DNA of 37,891 bases from Sulfurimonas sp. Its GTDB lineage: Bacteria > Campylobacterota > Campylobacteria > Campylobacterales > Sulfurimonadaceae. Location: assembly GCF_023228785.1 (NCBI RefSeq), contig NZ_JALOAN010000022.1:1-37891 (forward strand), given 5' to 3'. Made by a program: the position numbers and the translations under genes. Below are positions 7,408 through 16,101 of this stretch, piece by piece (the stretch's first letter is position 1; the number at the start of each line of letters is the position of its first letter). Below the pieces are notes generated by a model. The model saw only the letters and a program-made list of their open reading frames with translations, was not told where the DNA came from and did not search any database.

Positions 7408-9340
7408 CACTACTCTCTACTACATGAGCATAGATCTTAGCTTTTGCAATATCTGCTTTATCTATACAAACGACTACATCTTGAAATAGGACTGCATTAT
7501 CTGCAGCAGTTATAAGAAGTCTAGCTCCACTAATCTCATCTAAGATCTCAGCTTTGTATTCTGGTTTTGTAGCTGTTATTCTAGCTTTGAAATTTTTCTC
7601 TAAGTTTTCATTCGCCCATCTAGCAAATTTTCTTTGAGCAAATTCAGCTTCGATACTACTAGCTTCTCTCTCTTTTTCACTGATGGTCATTGTAAGTGCC
7701 TCAATGTTTCTTAAAACATAAGAGCCTTCTTGTGTATCATTGTTGTTAATAGCTTTTAGAAGTCTGTGGACTATTAAGTCTGAGTAGCGTCTAATTGGCG
7801 ATGTAAAGTGTGTGTAAGCCTCAAAGCCAAGTCCAAAGTGTCCAGAGTTAAGCGGTGCATATTTTGCTTGCATCTGAGAGCGGATAATGAGAGTATCTAC
7901 TTCTGATTCTAGATCCATCTCTTTAGCTTGGTTTTGTATATCTGTGATGGTCTCTTTCATAGAGTTTTTGATGTCTATGGACATTCCAATCCCAGCTAAT
8001 TCTTGGTACAAGATCTGCAGTTTGCCCTGGCTTGGTTCTTCGTGGATCCTAAAGATCCCACGAGAGTATTTCGCAGCAGCTTCTTTGTTAGCTAGAAGCA
8101 TACAATCTTCTATAAGAGCGTGAGATGGAGTCTCCTCTGCATAAGATGTTGATACTATATTTGACTCTTCATCGATGTTGAGTTCAAGTTCTTTAGAGTG
8201 AAAGTCATAACCAACTTTTAATCTCTTTTTCTTGAGTGCATCTGTTATGTCTCGAAGTTTTTTCAGCCATGAAAAGATCTCTTTTTCTTCTTCATTTTTT
8301 GGATCAGTTTTGCCCTCAAATAGTGCATCTATCTCTTCATAGTCAAATCTTCTCTTTGAATGAATAATGGCTTCATAAACTTTAGATTGTTTAACTTCAA
8401 GTGAGTCAAGATCTAGCTTCATCTCAAAGACATAAGAGAGTCTATCTTTGTTAGGTTGGAGCGAGCAGAGAGTCTCGCTTAGTTCCCGCGGAAGCATAGG
8501 GATAGAGCGATGTGGAAGATAGATACTAAAACTTCTATATATAGCTTCATTATCAATCGCTCCAAAAGGTTTTACATACTCACTAACATCAGCTATAGCG
8601 ACATAAAGAGTTGAGTTTTTATCATCCCAAAAGATGGCATCATCAAAATCTTTTGCAGTTACTGGATCTATAGTACAAAAAGATAGTTCTCGCAGATCTA
8701 CTCTTGATGGGTATTTAGATGCATCTACTTCTTCAAATGAACTCGCTATTTTTAAGACCTCTTCATCAAAGGCATCGTGCTTGTTATATTGTGCTAAAAC
8801 TATCTTCTCATCGACCTTTGGATCTTGTAGATTTCCAAGTCTCTCCATAATAGTGTTTTCTTGATTGCTAACTTTAAAAACATCATCGATCTCATATTTA
8901 TCTAACTCTTCTTGAGTAAGTTCTACTCCAACAGGATGGTCGTTTTTAAGGTTGACTAATGATTTTCTTTCATGTTTTAAAACTACATAAGCTATGCTAT
9001 AACTCTCAGCACGACCAACGATCTCAGCTACTTTTGCACTAGGAGTGCCTCTAACTCCTAAGAGCCTTTGAGCGATGATGAGATCTCCCTCTTTAGCATC
9101 TGCTAAGTCCGATTCACCAATGAAGAGATCTCGAACATTCTCGCCTATGACATTTAAGTAGGCAGTTGAATTTTGAACAAGTCCAAGAGTTCCAGCACGA
9201 AATTTTGAGTTAAATTTGTAAAGATTATCTTTTCTAGTGATATATCCTTTTGTTAAAAAACTATTTATATGAGGGAGTTCGTCTGGGCTTATGTCTTGCT
9301 CACTCAAACCTAGAGTGAGTTTTATTAGAAGAGATTTCAA
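7394..9340 (-). CDS. rnr: RNB-family 3'-5' exoribonuclease (RNase R type)
   Basis: RNase R degrades structured RNA processively from the 3' end. The catalytic RNB signature DPVTAKDFDDA lies at 225-235, giving metal ligands D225, D231, D233 and D234. It is followed by the RNB blocks YLPHRSIPMLPRELSETLCSL and HFGLGFEAYTHFTSPIRRYSDLIVHRLL. At 648 aa it is much shorter than E. coli RNase R (813 aa). The N-terminal region is reduced, and the final segment is only a divergent S1-like domain, as in other Campylobacterota. The start is TTG at 9340, 7 nt after the HDOD gene stop, with no clear ribosome site, suggesting coupled translation. Confidence 0.95.
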   Translation of the reverse strand: MKSLLIKLTLGLSEQDISPDELPHINSFLTKGYITRKDNLYKFNSKFRAGTLGLVQNSTAYLNVIGENVRDLFIGESDLADAKEGDLIIAQRLLGVRGTPSAKVAEIVGRAESYSIAYVVLKHERKSLVNLKNDHPVGVELTQEELDKYEIDDVFKVSNQENTIMERLGNLQDPKVDEKIVLAQYNKHDAFDEEVLKIASSFEEVDASKYPSRVDLRELSFCTIDPVTAKDFDDAIFWDDKNSTLYVAIADVSEYVKPFGAIDNEAIYRSFSIYLPHRSIPMLPRELSETLCSLQPNKDRLSYVFEMKLDLDSLEVKQSKVYEAIIHSKRRFDYEEIDALFEGKTDPKNEEEKEIFSWLKKLRDITDALKKKRLKVGYDFHSKELELNIDEESNIVSTSYAEETPSHALIEDCMLLANKEAAAKYSRGIFRIHEEPSQGKLQILYQELAGIGMSIDIKNSMKETITDIQNQAKEMDLESEVDTLIIRSQMQAKYAPLNSGHFGLGFEAYTHFTSPIRRYSDLIVHRLLKAINNNDTQEGSYVLRNIEALTMTISEKEREASSIEAEFAQRKFARWANENLEKNFKARITATKPEYKAEILDEISGARLLITAADNAVLFQDVVVCIDKADIAKAKIYAHVVESSDVQS

Positions 9341-9347
9341 AGCAGAA

Positions 9348-10148
9348 TTATCTAATGTTTTCTAAAGCTTGCTCAAAGCTTGGCATATCAAGCCCATATT
9401 TGCTTATCAACTCTTTTGCAGCTTCTACACTTGCATCTGTTACGATGCCGTCTATTGGAACAGTTGTGCGGACAACATGCAAGATCTGTGCAGGTCTCTT
9501 ATCTTGTTCTTCTGCTTTGTCTGGATCTTGACAAAATGCTATGGTATTTACAAGTCCCTCTTCAAATCTCCAGTGCTTAAAAATAGATGAGCTTACTTCT
9601 GGTGTATCAATACCCATGATTTTTCTCTCAGCAGCTTCAACATCTTGAAGTTCATTTAATGCATCTTTAAAGGCTTCTACTTTTCCATCAGCTATGATTT
9701 GTTGAGATATTAAAACTTTGCCAATTTCTACAAGAAAGGCAGCTGGAGAGAGAACTCCAAGAAGTTTGTTCTCTTTTCTTAAACACCATGCGGTAGTTAG
9801 CCCATGTTGCTTTTTTGATAGTGCTGAAAACATATCGTTGTTAATGTTGTAGGGAGATAGATCTAGTGAAAAACTTTTTTTAACAATGCTAGCAAGTGCA
9901 AAACCTCTAACTGTTCCCATTCCAAAAAGTCCTACAGCTTGAGATATAGCATTTATCTCTCTTGAAAAACCATAGAGTGGTGAGTTTGCAGCTTTTAAAA
10001 TGTCAGCAGTTAAAAGGGGATCTTTTTCTAAAATTTTTACCATATCGTTAAAACTACTATCTGGATCTTGATAGACAGCTTCTATCTGTAGTGCAGATTC
10101 TGGAAGCGGAGGTAATTGTTTGATTTTTTTTAGTATCTCATCATTCAT
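9348..10148 (-). CDS. HDOD domain protein
   Basis: The N-terminal two thirds match the HDOD fold, a catalytically inactive relative of HD phosphohydrolases: LPPLPESALQIEAVYQDPDSSFNDMVKILEKDPLLTADILKAANSPLYGF, then ISQAVGLFGMGTVRGFAL. HDOD proteins are linked to signalling, stress response and motility regulation; the target here is unknown. It is 266 aa with no other domain. The ATG at 10148 has AGAGAG upstream on the minus strand. It is the first gene of a probable HDOD-rnr-holA transcript. Its promoter region holds the 10-bp inverted repeat at 10169-10198. Confidence 0.88.
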   Translation of the reverse strand: MNDEILKKIKQLPPLPESALQIEAVYQDPDSSFNDMVKILEKDPLLTADILKAANSPLYGFSREINAISQAVGLFGMGTVRGFALASIVKKSFSLDLSPYNINNDMFSALSKKQHGLTTAWCLRKENKLLGVLSPAAFLVEIGKVLISQQIIADGKVEAFKDALNELQDVEAAERKIMGIDTPEVSSSIFKHWRFEEGLVNTIAFCQDPDKAEEQDKRPAQILHVVRTTVPIDGIVTDASVEAAKELISKYGLDMPSFEQALENIR

Positions 10149-10168
10149 AAATGCTCTCTTTGATTGAA

Positions 10169-10198
10169 ATTAAGTTATTGGTACAATTATAACTTAAT
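10169..10198. promoter_or_regulatory. Perfect 10-bp inverted repeat in a divergent promoter region
   Basis: ATTAAGTTAT (10169-10178) and ATAACTTAAT (10189-10198) are exact inverse complements separated by 10 nt, so the arm centres are about 20 bp apart, roughly two helical turns. It lies 21 bp upstream of the HDOD gene start and 50 bp upstream of the gene at 10248. That is a typical position for a dimeric repressor site acting on both. The regulator is unknown, and AT-rich sequence raises the chance of a random match. Confidence 0.45.
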
Positions 10199-10210
10199 AT
10201 TTACAATATA

Positions 10211-10231
10211 GTGATACTATTTTTGTATCAC
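10211..10231. promoter_or_regulatory. Hairpin or operator upstream of the 10248 gene
   Basis: GTGATAC (10211-10217) and GTATCAC (10225-10231) form a perfect 7-bp inverted repeat around the loop TATTTTT. It ends 6 bases before the ribosome site AAAGGA (10237-10242). If transcribed it would fold into a stem next to the ribosome site; if not, it may be a second operator. Only the sequence symmetry is evidence. Confidence 0.35.
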
Positions 10232-10247
10232 ATACAAAAGGACTGAC

Positions 10248-10574
10248 ATGCAAAGAGACGCTATGCTTACTCAACTAGGTTATGCACCAAACAATGCTCT
10301 TTTGAGCCAACTTGAGAAGATCGAGAAAAATACTATTGGATATGACAAGATCCAGAAGCATATTATGGATCTTCATGATCACTTAAAAGTTGATGGCTCT
10401 TACGTAGCACTATCAAATTCAAATGACTATTTTAAGATAAAAGTTGAGGCTCCAAGTTCAGAGTCAGCACTTGAAGCACATGAAAAAATTAAGCACTTTA
10501 GCGACAAGTTTAAAGTGAGAGTAAACAAACTTGATAATAAAGAGACCTATTATATTTTAGGTTTTGAGAGTTAA
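10248..10574 (+). CDS. Hypothetical small protein, 108 aa
   Basis: No family is recognised. The product is soluble and mixed in charge. It has a likely helical N-terminal half (LLSQLEKIEKNTIGYDKIQKHIMDLHDHL) and a strand-rich C-terminal half ending YYILGFES. There is no cysteine, signal peptide or membrane segment. ATG 10248 has AAAGGA 5 nt upstream; an alternative ATG at 10263 has a weaker site. It is followed within 31 nt by the GreB-like gene and may share its transcript. The clean frame and good ribosome site make it a real gene. Confidence 0.7.
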   Translation: MQRDAMLTQLGYAPNNALLSQLEKIEKNTIGYDKIQKHIMDLHDHLKVDGSYVALSNSNDYFKIKVEAPSSESALEAHEKIKHFSDKFKVRVNKLDNKETYYILGFES

Positions 10575-10605
10575 GCTATGATAAAAAAAGTAGGCTCTTT
10601 ATAAA

Positions 10606-11133
10606 ATGACCAGAGAACCTATGACTTTAGAGAGTTACGATCTTCTCACAGAAGAATTTAAGTATCTCCTAGAAGTCGAAAAACCAAAAACTGCACAAGA
10701 AAAACTTGTAGCTGCTGCACAAGGTGATAGAAGCGAAAATGCTGACTATCACGCTGCAAAAGAGAAACTTCGTTTTATAGATAAAAGACTTTTTTTCCTC
10801 GACTCAATGATACAAAAAGCACAAATTATAGATCCATCTCTCTTTAATCACGATAGGGTGAGTTTTGGAAGTAGTGTAAGTGTTTTAAACATTAATAGCC
10901 AGAAGCAAGAGCACTATACAATCTGCGGAGTTGTAGAGAGTGAGCCAGAGATAGGTCTTATCTCAATGAATTCTCCACTAGCAAAAGCGATGCTTACAAA
11001 AGAGGTCGATGATGACTTCTATGTCAAACTTCCAAATGAGACAAAACACTATGAAATTTTAAGCATAGAGTATAAAGATATCTACTCTCTAAAGAAAAAC
11101 AAGAGAACAAAAACCGACTTCGCCTTTCATTAA
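10606..11133 (+). CDS. greB: GreA/GreB-family transcript cleavage factor, GreB-like
   Basis: Gre factors enter the RNA polymerase secondary channel and stimulate cleavage of backtracked RNA. The N-terminal coiled-coil hairpin carries GDRSENADYHAAKEKLRFIDKRL. The acidic tip residues D and E are present, and the wording GDRSENADY plus RLxxIDKR is closer to GreB than to GreA. The C-terminal domain (about 95-175) is more divergent. It is 175 aa, slightly longer than the usual 158-160. ATG 10606 is taken as start, with ATG 10621 possible. No good ribosome site precedes either. Confidence 0.82.
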   Translation: MTREPMTLESYDLLTEEFKYLLEVEKPKTAQEKLVAAAQGDRSENADYHAAKEKLRFIDKRLFFLDSMIQKAQIIDPSLFNHDRVSFGSSVSVLNINSQKQEHYTICGVVESEPEIGLISMNSPLAKAMLTKEVDDDFYVKLPNETKHYEILSIEYKDIYSLKKNKRTKTDFAFH

Positions 11134-11135
11134 AA

Positions 11136-11162
11136 TTGTTATTAGAACAAATTAGATATAAT
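11136..11162 (+). promoter_or_regulatory. Promoter for purL
   Basis: A perfect TATAAT at 11157-11162 lies 34 bp before the purL GTG, just after the greB stop, with a possible weak -35 TTGTTA at 11136-11141. The leader is short (about 28 nt) with an AGGAA-type ribosome site. No PurR-like operator is recognised. Confidence 0.5.
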
Positions 11163-11195
11163 CCCCCATTAAAAATCAATTTTTAGGAATCTTCC

Positions 11196-13409
11196 GTGAG
11201 CCAACAACTACCAGATATAGAGACACAGCTTGCAAATCATAAACTTTCTCAAGATGATTATGCACATATAAAAGAGATTTTAAAAAGAGAGCCAAACTTA
11301 GTTGAGCTTGGGATCTTCTCTGCGATGTGGAGTGAACACTGCTCTTATAAGTCTTCAAAAGTACACTTAAAAGGCTTTCCTACAGAAGCTCCATGGGTCA
11401 TTCAAGGTCCAGGAGAAAATGCTGGAGTTATAGATATTGGTGGTGGATATGCTGCTGTATTTAAGATGGAATCACATAACCATCCAAGCTTTATAGAACC
11501 ATATCAAGGTGCTGCTACTGGTGTTGGTGGGATTATGCGTGATGTCTTTACTATGGGAGCAAGACCTGTTGCATCTCTAAATGCTTTGCGATTTGGAAAT
11601 ATCCTAAACGACGATAAAACTTCAGCTCATCAGAGATACTTAGTTCGCGGAGTAACTGCCGGGATCGGTGGTTATGGAAACTGTATGGGAGTTCCAACAA
11701 TTGGTGGAGAAGTTAGTTTTGATGAGTGCTATAACGGCAACATCTTAGTAAACGCTTTTAACCTAGGTATTGCAAAAACTGATGAGATATTTTATGGTCG
11801 CGCTGATGGTGTTGGCAATCCAGTAATTTATGTTGGTGCAAAAACTGGTAGAGACGGTTTAGGTGGAGCTGTTATGAGTAGTGACAGTTTTACAGAGGAA
11901 TCAAAATCTCTTCGTCCAACTGTTCAAGTAGGAGATCCTTTTACTGAAAAACTTCTACTTGAAGCTTGTATGGAACTCTTTAAAACTGATCATGTTGTTG
12001 GGATACAAGATATGGGTGCAGCTGGACTTACCTCTTCATCTTTTGAAATGGCAGGTCGCTCGGGTGCTGGTATGATAATGCATCTTGACCGTGTTCCAGC
12101 ACGTGAAGAGGGCATGACTCCTTATGACTTCATGCTTAGTGAGTCCCAAGAGCGTATGCTTCTTTGTGCTAAAGCTGGATCTGAACAAGCTATTATAGAT
12201 ATTTTTGAAAAATGGGATCTTGATGCTGCTGTTATTGGTGAAGTAACTGATACTGGAAATATGGAACTTTTTTGGCACGGAGAAAAAGTGGCTGAGGTTC
12301 CAGTAGATCCAGTGAGTGAAGAGGCACCAGAGTTAAACCGCCCTATGAGTCGTCCAACTTATTTGGATGAACTAAAGAGCGTAACTATAAACGATTTTGA
12401 AACTGTTTCAAACCAAGATGCATTTGAGAAGCTTACTAAGTCTATGGAAGTTGTAGATAAATCGTGGATCTATAGTCAGTATGACTCTATGGTTCAAACT
12501 AACACTATCAAAAAAGGCGGCATGCTCGATGCTTCAGTTATCCGCATAAAAGAGAACGGTAAAGCTCTTGCTATGAGTGCTGATTGTAATGTTCGTTACT
12601 GCTACATAGATCCAAAAGCCGGAGCTGCGGCTGCGACTATAGAAGCTGGGCGAAATGTTGCTATGAGCGGAGCTAGACCTTTAGCGATAACAGATTGTCT
12701 GAACTTTGGTAACCCACAAAATCCAGAAGTTATGTGGCAGTTTGCACAAGCTTGTCTTGGTATAAAAGAGGCGTGTTTAGAACTTAGCACTCCTGTTATT
12801 GGTGGAAATGTCTCACTTTACAATGAGACAAATGGTGTATCTGTTTTTCCAACTCCATCGATCGCAACAGTTGGTGTAAACGATGACCAAAACAATGTTC
12901 TTATGTCTAGCTTTGGCGGAGTGGGCAATGCCCTTTACTTAGTAGGTGAGTCAAAAAGTGAATTTGGTGGATCTCTCTACATGAAAGAACTTTTTAACAA
13001 AGTAGCTGGAGAGATGCCAAGTATTGACTACAAAAAAGAGTTGGCTCTTTGGGATCTAGTCATCGAAGCCAACAAAAAACATCTACTTGAATGTGCTAAA
13101 GATGCGAGTAGTGGTGGTGTAGCTATTGCACTTGCTAAAATGGCTGCAACTTCAGGTCTTGGTTGCGATGTTGAGATGAGTGTGAGCGACAGTAGAGATA
13201 TCTTTGCGGAGTCTATGAGTAGAGCTATTATAGAGGTTAAACCTGAAAATTGTGAAGCCTTTGAAGCTATGCTTGATGAGTCTTTGGCATGTGAGAAAAT
13301 CGGAGTAGTTGGCGGAGATAACATTAAAATTAACGATGTTTTAATGAGCCTAGAAGAGTTGCAAGACAACTACTTCAACACCTTTAAAAAGGTAATAGAG
13401 AGAGTTTAA
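11196..13409 (+). CDS. purL: Phosphoribosylformylglycinamidine synthase subunit PurL
   Basis: PurL makes formylglycinamidine ribonucleotide from FGAR, ATP and ammonia in purine synthesis. At 737 aa it is the short PurL type, which needs separate PurQ and PurS subunits; neither is in the window. Visible signatures are MWSEHCSYKSSKVHL, the nucleotide and Mg site MESHNHPSFIEPYQGAATG(V)GGIMRDVF, GVPTIGGEVSFD, and the repeated second half with SADCNVRYCYIDP and TPVIGGNVSLYNE. The start is GTG 11196, preceded by TTTAGGAA. It ends in a hairpin shared with the convergent pfkA. Confidence 0.97.
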   Translation: MSQQLPDIETQLANHKLSQDDYAHIKEILKREPNLVELGIFSAMWSEHCSYKSSKVHLKGFPTEAPWVIQGPGENAGVIDIGGGYAAVFKMESHNHPSFIEPYQGAATGVGGIMRDVFTMGARPVASLNALRFGNILNDDKTSAHQRYLVRGVTAGIGGYGNCMGVPTIGGEVSFDECYNGNILVNAFNLGIAKTDEIFYGRADGVGNPVIYVGAKTGRDGLGGAVMSSDSFTEESKSLRPTVQVGDPFTEKLLLEACMELFKTDHVVGIQDMGAAGLTSSSFEMAGRSGAGMIMHLDRVPAREEGMTPYDFMLSESQERMLLCAKAGSEQAIIDIFEKWDLDAAVIGEVTDTGNMELFWHGEKVAEVPVDPVSEEAPELNRPMSRPTYLDELKSVTINDFETVSNQDAFEKLTKSMEVVDKSWIYSQYDSMVQTNTIKKGGMLDASVIRIKENGKALAMSADCNVRYCYIDPKAGAAAATIEAGRNVAMSGARPLAITDCLNFGNPQNPEVMWQFAQACLGIKEACLELSTPVIGGNVSLYNETNGVSVFPTPSIATVGVNDDQNNVLMSSFGGVGNALYLVGESKSEFGGSLYMKELFNKVAGEMPSIDYKKELALWDLVIEANKKHLLECAKDASSGGVAIALAKMAATSGLGCDVEMSVSDSRDIFAESMSRAIIEVKPENCEAFEAMLDESLACEKIGVVGGDNIKINDVLMSLEELQDNYFNTFKKVIERV

Positions 13410-13420
13410 AAACTCTCTCT
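13397..13420. terminator. Bidirectional terminator between purL and pfkA
   Basis: AGAGAGAGT (13397-13405) pairs perfectly with ACTCTCTCT (13412-13420) around the loop TTAAAA, and the pairing can close further inward. The plus tail contains TTATTTTTT (13427-13435). On the minus strand the stem is followed by ATTACCTTTTT. The stem includes the purL stop codon and abuts the pfkA stop codon, so one hairpin serves both convergent genes. Confidence 0.75.
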
Positions 13421-14382
13421 TAAGAGTTATTTTTTAAGTAAGAGATTAACTCTGGATCTAACTCTTTTTTCTTTGAAGTAACTTCTTCTATAGTCTTAAA
13501 CTCAAACCCATTTTTTGTATAACAGATAACGCTTCTATTGTTCCCACTAAGAAGCCCATCTATAGCGTGGTTTACAAACTTATAAGCCATGAGTCTATCA
13601 TATGTGCTAGGGTTACCACCTCGTTGAACATGACCTAAGATACTAACCTTTGACTCCATGCCAATAACATTCTCAAACCATTGTGAAATATCTGATGACT
13701 TATCTTTTATACCTTCAGAAACTATAGCTATGAAGTATCTTCTGCCATTTTTTATCTGTTTTTTGAACTCTTCTTCATACTTTTTAAGATCATACTCAAC
13801 TTCAGGAATAAGACACAACTCAGATCCAGAGGTGAGATGTGAGACAAGAGCTAAGTAGCCACAATCTCTACCCATAGTCTCTATAACAAAAGCTCTTCTA
13901 AATGAAGATGCAGTGTCTCTGATGGCATCTATAGAGACTTTTATGATGTTAAGAGCGGTGTCAACCCCCAAAGAGTAGTCAGTTCCGTTTATATCGTTGT
14001 CAATTGTTGCAGGAATACCGCAAAATTTTATGCCGCTCTCTTGGTAAAAGATATCGAGACCTTTTAAGGAACCATCACCACCCATGGCAACAAGCATATC
14101 AATACCTCTAGCATCTAGGTTTTGTTTTGCGATATCTCTATATTTTTTCTCATGAAATCTCTTGCTTCTTGCACTTCCTATATTTGTTCCACCACGATTG
14201 ATAATCCCAGAGACATCAGAGTAGCTAGCCTCTTTTATCTCATCATCGATCAAACCCTCATATCCGTTGTAGATTAGATGTGGAATCAAACCTTTTTGTA
14301 TGGAGTACTCTACAAAGTGTTTGAGTGCAGGATTCATCCCAGATACATCACCACCAGAACAAAGAATTGCAATTTTTTTCAT
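13420..14382 (-). CDS. pfkA: 6-phosphofructokinase (PfkA family)
   Basis: The protein follows E. coli PfkA along its length (320 aa): SGGDVSGMNPAL at the start, INRGGTNIGSAR, GGDGS (101-105), GIPATIDNDINGTDYSLG with the catalytic aspartate (D128), METMGRDCG-like VIETMGRDCGYLAL, IPEVEYD, and SILGHVQRGGNPSTYDR. GGDGS argues for ATP rather than pyrophosphate as donor. The residue before TIDND is alanine, not the usual glycine (ATP type) or lysine (PPi type). The effector-site arginines R21 and R25 of E. coli are K21 and E25 here, and R54 is absent, so ADP/PEP control is probably altered. C. jejuni and H. pylori lack this enzyme. The ATG has AGAGG upstream. Confidence 0.93.
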   Translation of the reverse strand: MKKIAILCSGGDVSGMNPALKHFVEYSIQKGLIPHLIYNGYEGLIDDEIKEASYSDVSGIINRGGTNIGSARSKRFHEKKYRDIAKQNLDARGIDMLVAMGGDGSLKGLDIFYQESGIKFCGIPATIDNDINGTDYSLGVDTALNIIKVSIDAIRDTASSFRRAFVIETMGRDCGYLALVSHLTSGSELCLIPEVEYDLKKYEEEFKKQIKNGRRYFIAIVSEGIKDKSSDISQWFENVIGMESKVSILGHVQRGGNPSTYDRLMAYKFVNHAIDGLLSGNNRSVICYTKNGFEFKTIEEVTSKKKELDPELISYLKNNS

Positions 14383-14535
14383 ATTAAAACCTCTATAAAT
14401 ATTTTCTTCTACAAAATTACGAAAGGGTATTTAAACTATTCTTTAAGAGAGTTGAACTCAAAGCTTATAGTTTCATAATAATAGTTTAGCTAAAATTGCG
14501 ATAAATGTATTATTAGAAGATAAAAGGATAGTTTT

Positions 14536-16074
14536 TTGGCAAAGAGAGCATTAGTAAGTGTTAGTGATAAAAGTGGCGTAGTTGAGTTTTGTAAGAGACT
14601 TGTGAGCAATGGTTACGAGATAGTCTCAACAGGTGGAACATATAAGATACTGCTAGAAAATGGTGTAAAAGCTATAGAGATCGATGAGGTTACAAAGTTT
14701 CCAGAGTGTTTTGAAGGAAGAGTAAAGACTCTAAATCCATTTGTTCATGGTGGAATTTTATATCGCCGTGATAAAGAATCACACATCAGCCAAGCAAAAG
14801 AGTTAGGCGTTGAGTCTATAGATCTAGTCTGTGTGAACCTTTATCCTTTTAAAGAGACTATACAAAGAACTGATGATTTTGATGAGATCATAGAAAACAT
14901 CGACATCGGCGGACCTGCTATGGTTAGAAGTGCTGCAAAAAACTTTGATAGCGTTATAATTGTTACAGATGTAACTGATTATGATGAGGTAATTGACGCG
15001 ATAGAGAATGAGAAAAACACAAAAGAGTTTCGCAGATCTTACATGATAAAAGCTTATGAGCATACTGCCGCTTATGACTCTATGATTGCAAACTATATGA
15101 ATGAGCGCTTTAATGGTGGCTTTGGTAAGAAACAGTTTATAGTTGGAAGCAAAGTTATGGATACTCGTTATGGAGAAAATCCTCATCAAAAAGGTGCTTT
15201 GTATGAATTTGGCAAACACTACAGTGATAACTTTAAAACTCTAAAAGGCGAGGCTAGTTTTAACAACCTTAATGATTTAAGCGGTGCTGTTAAAATCGCT
15301 TCTGCATTTGGCGATGAAAATGCTGTTTGTATCACAAAACACGGAAATCCCTGCGGATTTGCTATAAAAGATACACTACTCGAAGCTTATGAAGAAGCCC
15401 TCAAATGTGACCCAGTCTCTGCATTTGGTGGAGTTGTAGCGGTTAATGGCGTTGTGACTCGTGAGTTAGCACTAAAGATGAATGAGATCTTTTTAGAAGT
15501 TATAATCGCAGGTCGTATAACCGAAGAAGCGCAAGAAGTTTTTGCATCTAAAAAGCGTATCAAGCTTTTTGAGCAAGGGAGTGATAAGTTAATTTTAGCA
15601 CTTGATAAGAAGGACTTCAAGCATATTGATGGCGGCTTTGTATATCAAGATGCAGATAAAGTTAATGACAATGAAGTAAGAGATGCAAAGCTTGTTAGTA
15701 AAAAAGCGGCAAGTGAAGACGAGTTAAAAGATATGGAGATAGCATATAAAGTAGCATCTCTTACAAAGTCAAACTGTGTAGTTTATGTTAAAAACTCTGC
15801 AATGGTAGCAGTTGGTATGGGAATGACAAGTCGTGTAGATGCAAGTCAATGTGCACTTAAAAAAGCTAAGGAGATGGGACTAGATGTAACTGGAGCTGCA
15901 CTTGCGAGTGAAGCATTTTTCCCGTTTCGTGACTCTATAGATGCAGCAGCAGAGGCTGGTGTAAAGAGTGTCATAGAGCCAGGTGGATCTATTCGTGATG
16001 ATGAGATCATTGCAGCAGCTGATGAGTTTGGCATGAGTCTTTACTTTTCAGAGGTTAGACACTTTTTACATTAA
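14536..16074 (+). CDS. purH: Bifunctional AICAR transformylase/IMP cyclohydrolase PurH
   Basis: PurH performs the last two steps of IMP synthesis. The N-terminal cyclohydrolase domain (about 1-195) opens with ALVSVSDKSGVVEFCK and contains VSTGGTYKIL and FPECFEGRVKTLNPFVHGGIL. The C-terminal transformylase domain contains the catalytic KHGNPCGF (near residue 268) and ends in AAAEAGVKSVIEPGGSIRDDE. At 512 aa it is of normal length. The start is TTG 14536, with AAAGGA at 14523-14528 and 7 nt spacing. It shares a pathway with purL but not a transcript, since pfkA lies between them on the other strand. Confidence 0.97.
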   Translation: MAKRALVSVSDKSGVVEFCKRLVSNGYEIVSTGGTYKILLENGVKAIEIDEVTKFPECFEGRVKTLNPFVHGGILYRRDKESHISQAKELGVESIDLVCVNLYPFKETIQRTDDFDEIIENIDIGGPAMVRSAAKNFDSVIIVTDVTDYDEVIDAIENEKNTKEFRRSYMIKAYEHTAAYDSMIANYMNERFNGGFGKKQFIVGSKVMDTRYGENPHQKGALYEFGKHYSDNFKTLKGEASFNNLNDLSGAVKIASAFGDENAVCITKHGNPCGFAIKDTLLEAYEEALKCDPVSAFGGVVAVNGVVTRELALKMNEIFLEVIIAGRITEEAQEVFASKKRIKLFEQGSDKLILALDKKDFKHIDGGFVYQDADKVNDNEVRDAKLVSKKAASEDELKDMEIAYKVASLTKSNCVVYVKNSAMVAVGMGMTSRVDASQCALKKAKEMGLDVTGAALASEAFFPFRDSIDAAAEAGVKSVIEPGGSIRDDEIIAAADEFGMSLYFSEVRHFLH

Positions 16075-16101
16075 GGTTTATCTCTTAATGCCCCAAAGCC
16101 A

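Noticed and set aside
9369..9590. Two overlapping plus-strand frames inside the HDOD gene
   Set aside because: Both are antisense to the conserved HDOD protein, are cysteine- or leucine-rich in the manner of shadow frames, and lack start signals.
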